A DNA stretch of 13,994 nt from positions 1-13,994 of the forward strand of contig JAGVAB010000023.1 of NCBI GenBank assembly GCA_020060485.1, written 5' to 3'. Source of the stretch: Anaerolineales bacterium. GTDB lineage: Bacteria > Chloroflexota > Anaerolineae > Anaerolineales > Anaerolineaceae. The notes beneath the pieces were generated by a model. It did no database searches. It saw only the letters and a list, made by a program, of their open reading frames with translations, and was not told the origin of the DNA. Position 1 is the first letter of the stretch. Every line of letters begins with the position of its first letter. Positions 6,773 through 13,979 of the stretch are shown in pieces. The position numbers and the translations under genes are program-made.

Positions 6773-7600
6773 ATGACACAATCCCCTCGATTGAGTGACC
6801 GTGAAAGGGATGTTCTGCAACAATTGCTGCAAGGGAAAAGCAACAAGTTAATTGCTGCGTCTCTTGATATCTCTGTCCGTACGGTTGAATTCCACTTGAA
6901 AAACATCTACACCAAGGCTCAGGTGAGTTCCAGAATAGAGTTGATTTTGAAACTGGTGAATGCCACAGGTCAGTTTGAAACCGAAAGATTGGGGTGTTCC
7001 ACAGTTGATCGCATGGGGGAAAGCATCGAAAATAGAGACAGGTTCAATTCACGGATGGGTTGGGCTACGGCTTTCAGAGAGATTGTCTCTATGATCGGCA
7101 AGGAGTTGGAAATGAAAAACGTATTGCGTTCAAAGCAGGTTCTTGCGGGAGTGATCACCGCCTTTTTGACAGGTTCTGTGTGGGTGTCTGCATTGCTGGC
7201 CTCTCATACCCTGTCGTTCAACGAGATCCAGTTATGGATTGTGCCGCTGGTTGTCATTTGGGCAGCGATCGGTTTGTCAATCGGGCTTGTTGGAAAACGT
7301 ACGGGCAACTCGTCAGGCAAAGTGTTTGTCAGCACATGGATAGGCACAGGCTTAAGTCCGTTTGCGATCATTCCGTTCATGTTCATCATCGTTTTGCCTC
7401 TCGGAAAACTCGCCGAAAGGTTGGGGTTCATTGACCCGGCAACAATGTCAAGCGATCTTGCCGCGACCCTGGCGATGACCGCGATGACCGGGTTATGGCT
7501 TGTTGTTGGAATTACTGTCGGCATCGCGTTGTTATTTGTGACCATCAAAAAGCCGGAGCAAACGGTCATGCAAGCGCAGGGCTTGGAGCAAGGCTTGTAA
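6773..7600 (+). CDS. LuxR-type HTH regulator with four transmembrane segments
   Basis: The 275-aa protein starts with a LuxR/FixJ-type helix-turn-helix (about residues 5-62): LSDRERDVLQQLLQGKSNKL, then SVRTVEFHLKNIYTKAQVSS. A polar linker (about 65-120) follows, then four likely membrane helices at about 124-145, 153-174, 185-210 and 236-257. There is no receiver or sensor domain in front of the HTH, so the membrane part is probably the sensor or anchor, which makes this a one-component membrane-bound regulator. Similar HTH-plus-membrane proteins seem common in Chloroflexota. AAGGAA at 6761-6766 sets the ATG at 6773. It stands alone, with no obvious target next to it, and is followed by a long hairpin at 7650-7682. 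Confidence 0.82.
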   Translation: MTQSPRLSDRERDVLQQLLQGKSNKLIAASLDISVRTVEFHLKNIYTKAQVSSRIELILKLVNATGQFETERLGCSTVDRMGESIENRDRFNSRMGWATAFREIVSMIGKELEMKNVLRSKQVLAGVITAFLTGSVWVSALLASHTLSFNEIQLWIVPLVVIWAAIGLSIGLVGKRTGNSSGKVFVSTWIGTGLSPFAIIPFMFIIVLPLGKLAERLGFIDPATMSSDLAATLAMTAMTGLWLVVGITVGIALLFVTIKKPEQTVMQAQGLEQGL

Positions 7601-7649
7601 AAAGCTGTTGCCTTGCAGTCCAAAAACCAGCCGGCACTATTTGTACATG

Positions 7650-7682
7650 GAGGCGGGAATGGGTTCAACCCATTCCCGCCTC
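7650..7682. terminator. Long palindromic hairpin between LuxR-TM gene and baeRF3
   Basis: GAGGCGGGAATGGGTT (7650-7665) and AACCCATTCCCGCCTC (7667-7682) are perfect 16-bp complements around one C. In RNA this would give a stem of about 14 bp with a 5-base loop. There is no U tract on either side, so it is an atypical terminator. It could instead act from either strand or be a mobile palindromic repeat. Confidence 0.5.
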
Positions 7683-7847
7683 TGTACCACCAAAACCTGT
7701 CCTTTGCTGATTGCGCCAGGCCGGTGTCCTGCAACCTGCTTCTGTCAGAGAGCAGGGTGCGATTTGTTTATAGTAAAATGAAAGACAGAAGACTGACACA
7801 CAAAACTGATGTTTTGGGTGGCCCTGTTCACAAGAAAGGAAAGATCC

Positions 7848-8933
7848 ATGAATCGCCATGAAGTTCATTTGTTACAAGAGGTCAAAGGTTATCCGGCTGT
7901 CACAATCACTTTGCCTACCCACCGCTCCTCGCCGGAAAATCGTCAGGACCCGATCCGCGTCAAGAATCTGGTCAATCAGGCGGCAGACCGTTTGCTGAAA
8001 GAATTTGGCAAACGCGAGATCGAGCCGCTTTTGCTGCGCCTTGAAAAACTGGCAGAAGATATTGATTATCGAAATACACTGGATGGGCTGGGGTTGTTTG
8101 TCAACCACGATTTTGCCCGCTCGTTCTATCTCCCCTTCCCCTTAAAGGAGCGGGTGGCGGTGGATGAAACATTTTTCACCCGCGATCTGATCTTTGCCAT
8201 GAACCGCACGCCGCGTTACTGGGTGTTGGCTTTGAGTGAAAAGCCCACCCGTCTTTATGAAGGAACCCGCGAATTCCTTGTTGAAATTCGGGAGGGTGGT
8301 TTTCCCATGACCCATGAAGGCATGGGCGGTGAACAGGCGTTGCCGGGCGGTTTTGGCGTGCGAAAATCTGCGTATCGGGATGAACGTCACCTCCAGTTTT
8401 TCCGGCAGGTGGATGCAGCTCTCAAGCCGGTCATGGCTGAAGACCCGCTGCCGCTGGCTGTGGTGGGCGTGGACCGCTTTCTGTCCTTCTTCAACGAAGT
8501 GACAGGCCACAAGAGCGCCATTCTGACCACCATGACCGGCAGCCATGATAAAACTACGCCGCATGAGTTGGGCAAACTGGTTTGGCCATTGGTCAAGCTT
8601 AATCTGGACCAGCAGCGTCAGCAGATTCTTGGGGAACTGGACAAGGCGGTTAGTGAGCGCAAGTTTGCTTCCGGGGTGGGCGAAGTATGGCGCCTGGCCA
8701 ATGAAGGACGCGGCAGGCTGCTTCTGGTGGAAGAAGATTTCCATTATCCTGCCCGTCTGGATGAAAGCGGCACCCATCTGGTATCTGCCGATGATCACGA
8801 GGCTGCGGATGTCATGGACGACGCCGTGGACGAGATCATTGAAATGGTGATGAGCAAACAGGGGCAGGTTGTATTTGTTGATAACGGCTCACTTGATGCC
8901 CATCAGCGCATTGCGCTTGTTTTGCGTTATTAA
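7848..8933 (+). CDS. baeRF family 3 protein (bacterial release-factor-like)
   Basis: The 361-aa protein resembles the baeRF3 group of bacterial homologues of archaeo-eukaryotic release factor 1. Typical signatures are VTITLPTHRSSPENRQDPIR (residues 18-37) at the N-terminus, VLALSEKPTRLYEG in the first third, PLAVVGVDRFLSFFNEVTG near the middle, and the eRF1 domain 3-like end GRGRLLLVEEDF ... QGQVVFVDNGSLDAHQRIAL. The superfamily is predicted to act at the ribosome; a distant relative, Balon, is a hibernation factor. Function of family 3 itself is not established and a ribosome role here is inferred. AAGGA at 7836-7840 sets the ATG at 7848; an earlier in-frame ATG at 7809 lacks such a site. 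It appears monocistronic, between hairpins at 7650-7682 and 8986-9025. Confidence 0.82.
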   Translation: MNRHEVHLLQEVKGYPAVTITLPTHRSSPENRQDPIRVKNLVNQAADRLLKEFGKREIEPLLLRLEKLAEDIDYRNTLDGLGLFVNHDFARSFYLPFPLKERVAVDETFFTRDLIFAMNRTPRYWVLALSEKPTRLYEGTREFLVEIREGGFPMTHEGMGGEQALPGGFGVRKSAYRDERHLQFFRQVDAALKPVMAEDPLPLAVVGVDRFLSFFNEVTGHKSAILTTMTGSHDKTTPHELGKLVWPLVKLNLDQQRQQILGELDKAVSERKFASGVGEVWRLANEGRGRLLLVEEDFHYPARLDESGTHLVSADDHEAADVMDDAVDEIIEMVMSKQGQVVFVDNGSLDAHQRIALVLRY

Positions 8934-8985
8934 CGGGTGGCACAACGCGCTGGACAAGATGTGACAAGCGATTCAGCCGGAACTG

Positions 8986-9025
8986 CGGAACCTGGCGTCA
9001 AAAGATCACCAGACGTCAGGTTCCG
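8986..9025 (+). terminator. Hairpin after baeRF3
   Basis: CGGAACCTGGCGTC (8986-8999) pairs with GACGTCAGGTTCCG (9012-9025) over 14 bp with a single G-U, around a 12-base loop, 52 bp after the baeRF3 stop. The following TCTT is a poor U tract, so this is a moderate terminator candidate. Confidence 0.5.
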
Positions 9026-9101
9026 TCTTGGCGCCAGTAACGCCGTCCATTGGCTGATTTGGTTCTGAAAAGAATTGGGGACGGGAAGGTTTGCAAACAA
9101 A

Positions 9102-9587
9102 ATGTTAAATGATGCCGCACATAAAAGTTGGTGGCAGATCTTTGAGGTCGTCTTTGGCCTTCCCTTTCTGGTTGCGATCATTCTGCAACTGGTTGCGCCA
9201 GGCCGATTCCCGCGCAGCCTCAGCGCACCAGTTCGCATACCCGCAGGTGCGCTGCTCATCTTTGCGGGTGTCTGCCTTGTAGTTCTTGCCCGGCGGGAGT
9301 TTGCCCGTTATCGTCAGCCGACCGACCCGGGATTTCCTACCAGCAGGATCGTCTCCACGGGTGTATTCGCCATGTCAAGGAACCCCCTCTATCTTGGCGG
9401 CGTTCTCTTTCTGGCCGGGATTTCTCTTGTGTTTGATCTACCCTGGGTTTTGCTGCTTCTTCTGCCATCTTTGGTTGCCTGCCATTATATTCTTGTCGCA
9501 CCGGAAGAGCGTTATCTTGCCGCCAGGTTCGGTGAGCAATACCAGGCGTACACCGCGGCAGTCCATCGCTGGATCGGCCGCAAATGA
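9102..9587 (+). CDS. Isoprenylcysteine/phospholipid methyltransferase-like membrane protein
   Basis: The 161-aa product looks like the small integral membrane methyltransferases of the ICMT/PEMT superfamily. Hydrophobic segments lie at about residues 13-32, 45-65 and 96-133. The C-terminal half carries the superfamily pattern: STGVFAMSRNPLYLGG (85-100, with the RNPxY core) and APEERYLAARFGEQYQAYTA (133-152), where EE and the FGxxYxxY string form the SAM-binding end. The methyl acceptor in bacteria is usually unknown. ATG 9102 is preferred, although the frame extends to TTG 9075. GGGAAGG (9083-9089) is somewhat far from 9102, so the start is uncertain by nine residues. It reads in the same direction as the hydrolase gene 114 bp downstream, without clear functional linkage. 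Confidence 0.78.
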   Translation: MLNDAAHKSWWQIFEVVFGLPFLVAIILQLVAPGRFPRSLSAPVRIPAGALLIFAGVCLVVLARREFARYRQPTDPGFPTSRIVSTGVFAMSRNPLYLGGVLFLAGISLVFDLPWVLLLLLPSLVACHYILVAPEERYLAARFGEQYQAYTAAVHRWIGRK

Positions 9588-9701
9588 GATCACCTTGCCG
9601 TGATGGCGCATGTTGTGCCGGGGTTTTGAGCCAATTTCGCCCGGCGCCAGCCGTTAAGCAGTAGAATTTCAGAAAGACATCACCAAACAGGAGACAATGA
9701 T

Positions 9702-10256
9702 ATGGATTCAACTGGCTTGCTGTTGATCGATATCCAGAATGATTATTTTCCCAGGGGGAAAATGGAACTGAAGGGAAGTGAAGAGGCAGGGCGCATTGCC
9801 GGACAGTTGCTGGGTTTTTTCCGCGCACGCCGCCGCCCGGTCATTCACATTCAACATGTTTCCATACGGCAAGGCGCAACCTTCTTTCTGCCTGATACAA
9901 CCGGGGTGGAAATTCACGCCAGCGTTAAACCGGCAGACTCTGAGGTCGTCATTCAAAAGCATTTCCCCAACAGCTTTCGGGAAACGGATCTGTTGGCCCA
10001 CTTGCAGCGCCATAACCTGCGCCGCCTGGTGATTGCCGGCATGATGACGCATATGTGCCTGGATGCGGGGGTGAGGGCGGCGGCAGATCACGGCTATGAG
10101 TGCTGGATTGCCGCAGATGGCTGTGCCACCCGTGACCTGTCGTTTGGCCAGCGGGTGGTGAAAGCAGAGGATGTGCAGGCTGCATTTCTGGCAGCCTTGC
10201 ATGGCAGCTATGGTGAAGTGATGACGGCAGCGGATGTGATCAACAGGCTGGGATGA
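9702..10256 (+). CDS. Isochorismatase-family cysteine hydrolase
   Basis: The 184-aa protein has the isochorismatase-like fold with all three expected catalytic residues: D10 in LLLIDIQNDYF, K86 in VVIQKHFPNSF, and C119 in IAGMMTHMCLDAGVRAAADHGY. The length is normal for a single-domain member. These enzymes hydrolyse amides, ureido groups or isochorismate-like ethers. The MMTHMC... motif is typical of generic cysteine hydrolases of this family, so the substrate is undetermined. AGGAG at 9689-9693 is well placed for ATG 9702; the ATG at 9697 is out of frame. The gene is followed by a truncated ACT-domain remnant with no shared function evident. Confidence 0.88.
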   Translation: MDSTGLLLIDIQNDYFPRGKMELKGSEEAGRIAGQLLGFFRARRRPVIHIQHVSIRQGATFFLPDTTGVEIHASVKPADSEVVIQKHFPNSFRETDLLAHLQRHNLRRLVIAGMMTHMCLDAGVRAAADHGYECWIAADGCATRDLSFGQRVVKAEDVQAAFLAALHGSYGEVMTAADVINRLG

Positions 10257-10290
10257 TCTGGCGGATCGCGGTAAGGTTTTAATGTAGATC

Positions 10291-10476
10291 ATGGCTTGTC
10301 TGGCCGGCCCTGCCTGGCATGCGAAAATAAATTTGGCTCTGCCCCTGGCCGCCGCAGCCATCAGCATTTTCGCCATTTCTACGTATGACACGGATTATCT
10401 CCTGGTCAAGGCCGATCATTTACCTGAAGCGGTAAACGTGCTGCGGGAAGCAGGATTTGCGATTGACGGGAATTAA
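10291..10476 (+). pseudogene. C-terminal fragment of an ACT-domain protein
   Basis: From about residue 17 of this 61-codon frame the sequence ALPLAAAAISIFAISTYDTD, then YLLVKADHLPEAVNVLREAG, matches the C-terminal end of stand-alone ACT-domain proteins (ACT_7 / CASTOR-like, normally about 120-140 aa). The preceding residues from ATG 10291 do not fit the family. No N-terminal half is found upstream, where the cysteine hydrolase ends at 10256. The frame has no ribosome site. I infer a 5'-truncated remnant that has kept its original stop. It sits next to another damaged gene (galE, 10572-10985), so this is a local zone of gene loss. Confidence 0.65.
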
Positions 10477-10571
10477 CGAGGAAACCGCACACTGAGCATG
10501 TCGAAGTGGGCGATTTCTTTTATAAATCTCCCGCATGGGGAAACAATTGAAATTCCAAACCAGCTTTCTCC

Positions 10572-10985
10572 CTACTCGCCAAACCCCAGAATCTCCCCGC
10601 GCAGCTTATCCCAGCGCAGTGCATCGGCCAGACCCTGTTCAATAGGCAGTTTGGCTTCCCAGCCCAGCAGGGCTTTGGCACGGTCGGTACCAGTGATCTC
10701 GAAGGCTTCCAGGCGGCCCTGGGCAGCTTTCACCATTTTGCCCAGCACGTGGGTGGAATGTTCCACATGAATGCCCGAGCGCATCTGCGGGTCAGCCCCA
10801 ATCGGGTTGAAATAACGCAGGGCAATGCCTTTCATTCCGTAGGCAATACAGAAATCCCTGAGAACCATTTCCATCATGTACTTGGTGCGCGCATAGGGAC
10901 TGACCGGCGTATGTCCGGCATCTTCCAGGGCGGCATAAATTGTGCTGCCGACATAGCCTGCTCCCCCGGTGATTAAAAACTTCAT
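10572..10985 (-). pseudogene. galE: UDP-glucose 4-epimerase with two in-frame internal deletions
   Basis: The remaining 137 codons give three collinear pieces of GalE. Residues 1-28 are the Rossmann start MKFLITGGAGYVGSTIYAAL. Residues 29-100 run from SPYARTKYMMEM (including the catalytic YxxxK) through LRYFNPIGADPQMRSGIHVE to AFEITGT. Residues 101-137 are the C-terminal end DRAKALLGWEAKLPIEQGLA. Full-length GalE is about 330-380 aa. About 100 residues are missing after HTPV (junction near 10901) and about 95 after EITGT (junction near 10685), judged from memory of family order. The lost parts include much of the NAD and sugar-binding region, so epimerase activity is unlikely, yet the frame is open and the retained parts look unmutated. 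ATG 10985 begins the family N-terminus; the frame extends upstream to 11084 without homology. Confidence 0.8.
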
Positions 10986-11142
10986 AACGAGAAGGTCCTG
11001 TTTAGTTGTTTTGAGATAATGATCGAACTTTCCCTGTTGTATCTGAAAAATTATAAATGGGTGAATCCGGGAGGTTAATATCACGTAAAACGCTTCTTTT
11101 TCATGTCAGATCTTATTGTACTTGCTTCCTTGAGGGCGGACG

Positions 11143-11148
11143 TATAAT
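11143..11148 (+). promoter_or_regulatory. TATAAT -10 box giving a probable leaderless mRNA
   Basis: A perfect TATAAT ends 6 bases before ATG 11155, so transcription would begin at or within about a base of the start codon. There is no room for a ribosome binding site. The -35 region is poor (ACTTGC at 17-base spacing). The arrangement is typical of leaderless genes. Confidence 0.6.
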
Positions 11149-11154
11149 AGTGGC

Positions 11155-12213
11155 ATGAGGAATTTGCCTGAAGAGCAACGAAAACTGCTGCGCATTGCTG
11201 CTGTAATCCTACTGTTGACGCCGTACCTGATCTATGTTGGGCTGGCAGTGTACACAAACCGTGGCCCGATCGACTACGAGACTTTCATGAGCATCGGCAG
11301 CCGTTTACTGGCGGGCAGTGAGGTGTATGGGGAGAACAGCTATTACCCCATGCCTTATGTGATGGTTTTTGCGGCCATCGCCTGGCTGCCGCGGTCGGTT
11401 GGTATTGTTTTGTGGCTGCTGGGGCCGGTGCTGGCTGCGCTGTTCATCAGCGGGGGTAATCCGCTGGTGCTGTTGTTTGCGCCTGTGTTCGGGCATTTCG
11501 CTGGCGGCCAGTCTTCCGTATTTGGCATGCTGGGCTTGTGGGGGTACCGCAAGCACCAGGAAGCTGATCATGTTGAGGGCGGTGTATGGCTCGGCTTAAC
11601 CATGCTCAAGCCGCAGTTGGGCATCGTGCCGTTGGTCTTTGCTGCCGCGCAGTGGTGGAAGGCCCTGCGCGCGGAGAAGCGCATCCCGCGCCAGGCATGG
11701 GCCTTCGCCGTCACCACGGCCTTGATCTACCTGCCCGGTTTCCTCATCCTGCCGGATTGGCCGGCGCGCTGGCTCAGTTCGCCGCGTCCGCTGTTCGAGC
11801 GCGCCCTGTCTGGTTTTGTGCCGCGCACGTTGCTGTATCTTTTCCCCGGCCAGACCGGCGCGTACTGGCTGGTGCTGGGTGGGATTGCTGTGCTGCTGTT
11901 TTTGGCCGTGTGGTTCATGGCAGGCAAGCAGGTGACGCTGGACCTGGCGGTTTTGTGGGGTTTTGTGGTCAACCCGCTGGTGCATGATTATGACCTGATC
12001 CAGCTTGTGCCACTGCTTGACCGGGGCAAGCGTATGCTGGCGGCGGTGCTGCTCTCCCTGCCCGGTTGGCTGGTGTTCCTGTTCGCTTACACCAACGACA
12101 GCGCGTGGTATGCCTTCACCATCATCGCTCCCGGTGTGTTGGGCGCAGTGCTGTGGGAATGGTGCAAGCCTAATGTGAGTGGTGCGGTCATGGATTTTGA
12201 CCGTATCAAATGA
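11155..12213 (+). CDS. GT87/DUF2029-type integral membrane glycosyltransferase-like protein
   Basis: The 352-aa protein is very hydrophobic, with about nine or ten membrane segments, beginning at about residues 12-33. It shows the pattern of GT87 (DUF2029) polyprenyl-phosphate-mannose-type transferases: an early loop with an acidic residue and YxxxxxLLAGxxxY (D40; FMSIGSRLLAGSEVYGENSY at 44-63), a YPMPY site (64-68), GHFAGGQSSVFGMLGLWG (113-130) and GLTMLKPQLGIVPL (147-160) with the KPQ core. Such proteins move a lipid-linked sugar to cell-surface glycans; donor and acceptor here are unknown. The start at 11155 fits the family N-terminus and the -10 box just in front, implying leaderless translation. 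A weak hairpin (12241-12272) follows the stop. Confidence 0.72.
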   Translation: MRNLPEEQRKLLRIAAVILLLTPYLIYVGLAVYTNRGPIDYETFMSIGSRLLAGSEVYGENSYYPMPYVMVFAAIAWLPRSVGIVLWLLGPVLAALFISGGNPLVLLFAPVFGHFAGGQSSVFGMLGLWGYRKHQEADHVEGGVWLGLTMLKPQLGIVPLVFAAAQWWKALRAEKRIPRQAWAFAVTTALIYLPGFLILPDWPARWLSSPRPLFERALSGFVPRTLLYLFPGQTGAYWLVLGGIAVLLFLAVWFMAGKQVTLDLAVLWGFVVNPLVHDYDLIQLVPLLDRGKRMLAAVLLSLPGWLVFLFAYTNDSAWYAFTIIAPGVLGAVLWEWCKPNVSGAVMDFDRIK

Positions 12214-12240
12214 GATCGACCAAAGGAATTGAAATGCCTG

Positions 12241-12272
12241 AATACCGCAGAGTTTTCATCCCTGGCGGTATT
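12241..12272 (+). terminator. Weak terminator-like hairpin after the GT87-type gene
   Basis: AATACCGC (12241-12248) pairs with GCGGTATT (12265-12272) around a 16-base loop, 27 bp after the stop at 12213. There is no real U tract. The rest of the gap up to 12463 shows no gene; it contains the short palindrome GGGACTGTCCC with no assigned role. Confidence 0.35.
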
Positions 12273-12463
12273 TACATCCGCATGATATGCATTGCAATGT
12301 AGCCAAACATGGTCTGGTGAAAAATATACGGGACTGTCCCTGGCACAGCTTTCACGCTTTCCTTTGTGCAACTTTGCTATCCATTTTCCGTAGAAAAGTA
12401 GTGAAACCAAAACACATGATGGATGGAGAGCAATTCGTTTTCGCCTAAAAGGAAAGGTCAAAC

Positions 12464-13666
12464 ATGAAACTTCTTAAGGTCATCGGCAAGATTCTGCTCT
12501 GGATGCTGGCTGGCATCGCCGGGCTGGCACTCCTCTTTTTTGCCATCCTTGCATTCAACACTAATTTTTCCAATCCAGACAACCTGGAAGATTTTGTTCA
12601 AGGCAAAATGCAAAAAGCGCACATTCCCGGCATATCGATCGCCTTCATCAAGGACGACCAGGTAACTTCCACGATTTATGCCGGTTATGCGGACGTGGAG
12701 AATCAAACACCAGTGACGGAAGAAACGCTGTTCCAGATCGCTTCCGTCTCCAAAACCGTTACCGGCCTTGCCATCATGCAATTACATGAGAAAGGGCTGA
12801 TCCATCTGGATGATGATATCAACCAGTATCTTCCCTTTGAGGTCGTGCATCCCAAATTTCCAGAGGAGCCGATCACTTTCCGAATGTTGTTGACCCATAC
12901 CGCCGGTATCGCCAACAATTGGGAGGTTTACGACAGCCTGTATACCATCGAAGCGGGCGGCGGAGATTCGCCAGTCTCGCTGGAACAGTTTGTGCGGGGT
13001 TTCCTCACGCCTGGCGGCGAGTGGTATGACATAGACGCCAATTTCACCGAGACCAAACCTGGCGATTCTTTTCATTACAGCAATCCGGGCTATGCCCTGC
13101 TCGGCTATCTGGTAGAAGAGGTCACTCAAACAGATTTCCCCGTCTATTGCAAAACCAACATCTTTGAACCGTTGGAAATGAACAGCACCGCCTGGCTGCT
13201 GGCAGACACAAATATCGCCAATCTGGCTATGCCATATACTCCTGAACAGACCCCCTTGCCCCATTATTCCTTTGCCACCTACCCTGACGGCACGTTAAAA
13301 ACCACTGCCAGGGAATATGCCCACCTGCTGATCGCCATGCTGAATGAAGGCAGTTACCAGGGAAAAGCACTCTTGCAGCCGGAAACCCTGGAAGAGATGT
13401 TGACAGCAACTGCCGATGAAGGCAATCAAGCCCTCACCTGGAGTTATTCAACCCTTGAAGATATTTATATGGGCAAGCTGCAGAACGCGAAGATCGCTGG
13501 TCACACCGGGGGAGACCCGGGCATTTTCACAATCGCCCTTTTTAATCGGGAGAACAAGACTGGTTTGGTGATGTTCATGAACACGGAAATTTCGCTCAAC
13601 ATGAAAATCCTCAACTTCTACAGGCTGGTTGAAAGGGTAGTCCAGGAAGCCGGTTTGAACTCATAA
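12464..13666 (+). CDS. Membrane-anchored serine hydrolase, beta-lactamase (class C / PBP-like) family
   Basis: The 400-aa protein starts with a positively charged N-terminus and one membrane segment (about residues 8-31, with no clear cleavage or lipobox), then a domain of the beta-lactamase/esterase superfamily facing outside the cell. All three active-site motifs are present: SxxK as SVSK (S94-K97) in LFQIASVSKTVTG, YxN as YSN (205-207) in SFHYSNPGYALLG, and HTG (347-349) in IAGHTGGDPG. LLTHTAGI (142-149) is also typical. Members include D-aminopeptidases, esterases and peptidoglycan enzymes. True antibiotic resistance is not implied, and the substrate is unknown. AGGAAAGG at 12450-12457 sets ATG 12464. 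It is monocistronic and ends in a strong intrinsic terminator. Confidence 0.9.
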   Translation: MKLLKVIGKILLWMLAGIAGLALLFFAILAFNTNFSNPDNLEDFVQGKMQKAHIPGISIAFIKDDQVTSTIYAGYADVENQTPVTEETLFQIASVSKTVTGLAIMQLHEKGLIHLDDDINQYLPFEVVHPKFPEEPITFRMLLTHTAGIANNWEVYDSLYTIEAGGGDSPVSLEQFVRGFLTPGGEWYDIDANFTETKPGDSFHYSNPGYALLGYLVEEVTQTDFPVYCKTNIFEPLEMNSTAWLLADTNIANLAMPYTPEQTPLPHYSFATYPDGTLKTTAREYAHLLIAMLNEGSYQGKALLQPETLEEMLTATADEGNQALTWSYSTLEDIYMGKLQNAKIAGHTGGDPGIFTIALFNRENKTGLVMFMNTEISLNMKILNFYRLVERVVQEAGLNS

Positions 13667-13680
13667 GCAATGGGAATGCA

Positions 13681-13723
13681 GCACATCCCCTTCCGTAACT
13701 TGCGGAAGGGGATGTGCTTTTGT
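13681..13723 (+). terminator. Strong intrinsic terminator after the serine hydrolase gene
   Basis: GCACATCCCCTTCCG (13681-13695) and CGGAAGGGGATGTGC (13703-13717) form a perfect 15-bp stem with a 7-base loop, directly followed by TTTTGT. It lies 14 bp after the stop at 13666. This is the best intrinsic terminator in the window. Confidence 0.9.
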
Positions 13724-13830
13724 AAAAAACGTTATTGTGCCGCCATCTCATCCTATAAGGCGTTTTTGATCGCAGGTGTCTCAACGCAGCCAGCGGAGCC
13801 ATGCCTTGCCGGATTCTCCCTTATCCTGCC

Positions 13831-13927
13831 CATGGCATTCTCAAGAAAGCTTGACATTTACGATTTTCCAAAACAGTGAAGGTCATCCAGATCAAAGTAG
13901 ATGCAAAATGCTGATGATAATGGATTC
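13831..13927 (+). repeat. Right copy of 97-bp inverted repeat
   Basis: This is the exact reverse complement of 3-99. It lies 108 bp after the terminator of the serine hydrolase gene and reads outward. The sequence continues for 67 bases beyond it, so this copy is not at the physical end of the window, unlike the left one. One frame stays open across it, but there is no start with a ribosome site, so I do not call a gene. Confidence 0.9.
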
Positions 13928-13979
13928 TTCCCCCGGCACGGATTGGATTTGTAAATCAGACTTCATAGGCCGGGGGAGG
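13927..13979 (+). other. Structured element adjoining the right repeat
   Basis: TCCCCCGGC (13929-13937) pairs perfectly with GCCGGGGGA (13969-13977), extendable by a G-U and a C-G pair outward. The 31-base loop holds a smaller stem, GATTT-GT-AAATC. There is no U tract after it, so it is not a clear terminator. It could be part of an RNA element or a repeat that runs past the window end. Confidence 0.4.

Noticed and set aside
12320..12345. GGGACTGTCCC palindrome as an insertion-sequence end
   Set aside because: It is only an 11-base palindrome; no transposase, partner end or target duplication was seen.
12464..13666. True class C beta-lactamase giving antibiotic resistance
   Set aside because: The motifs fit the broad serine hydrolase superfamily, and a membrane anchor with generic sequence does not support a resistance enzyme.
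13670..13879. 69-codon frame at the right end
   Set aside because: It is translated through the terminator stem and into the 97-bp repeat, without a ribosome site.
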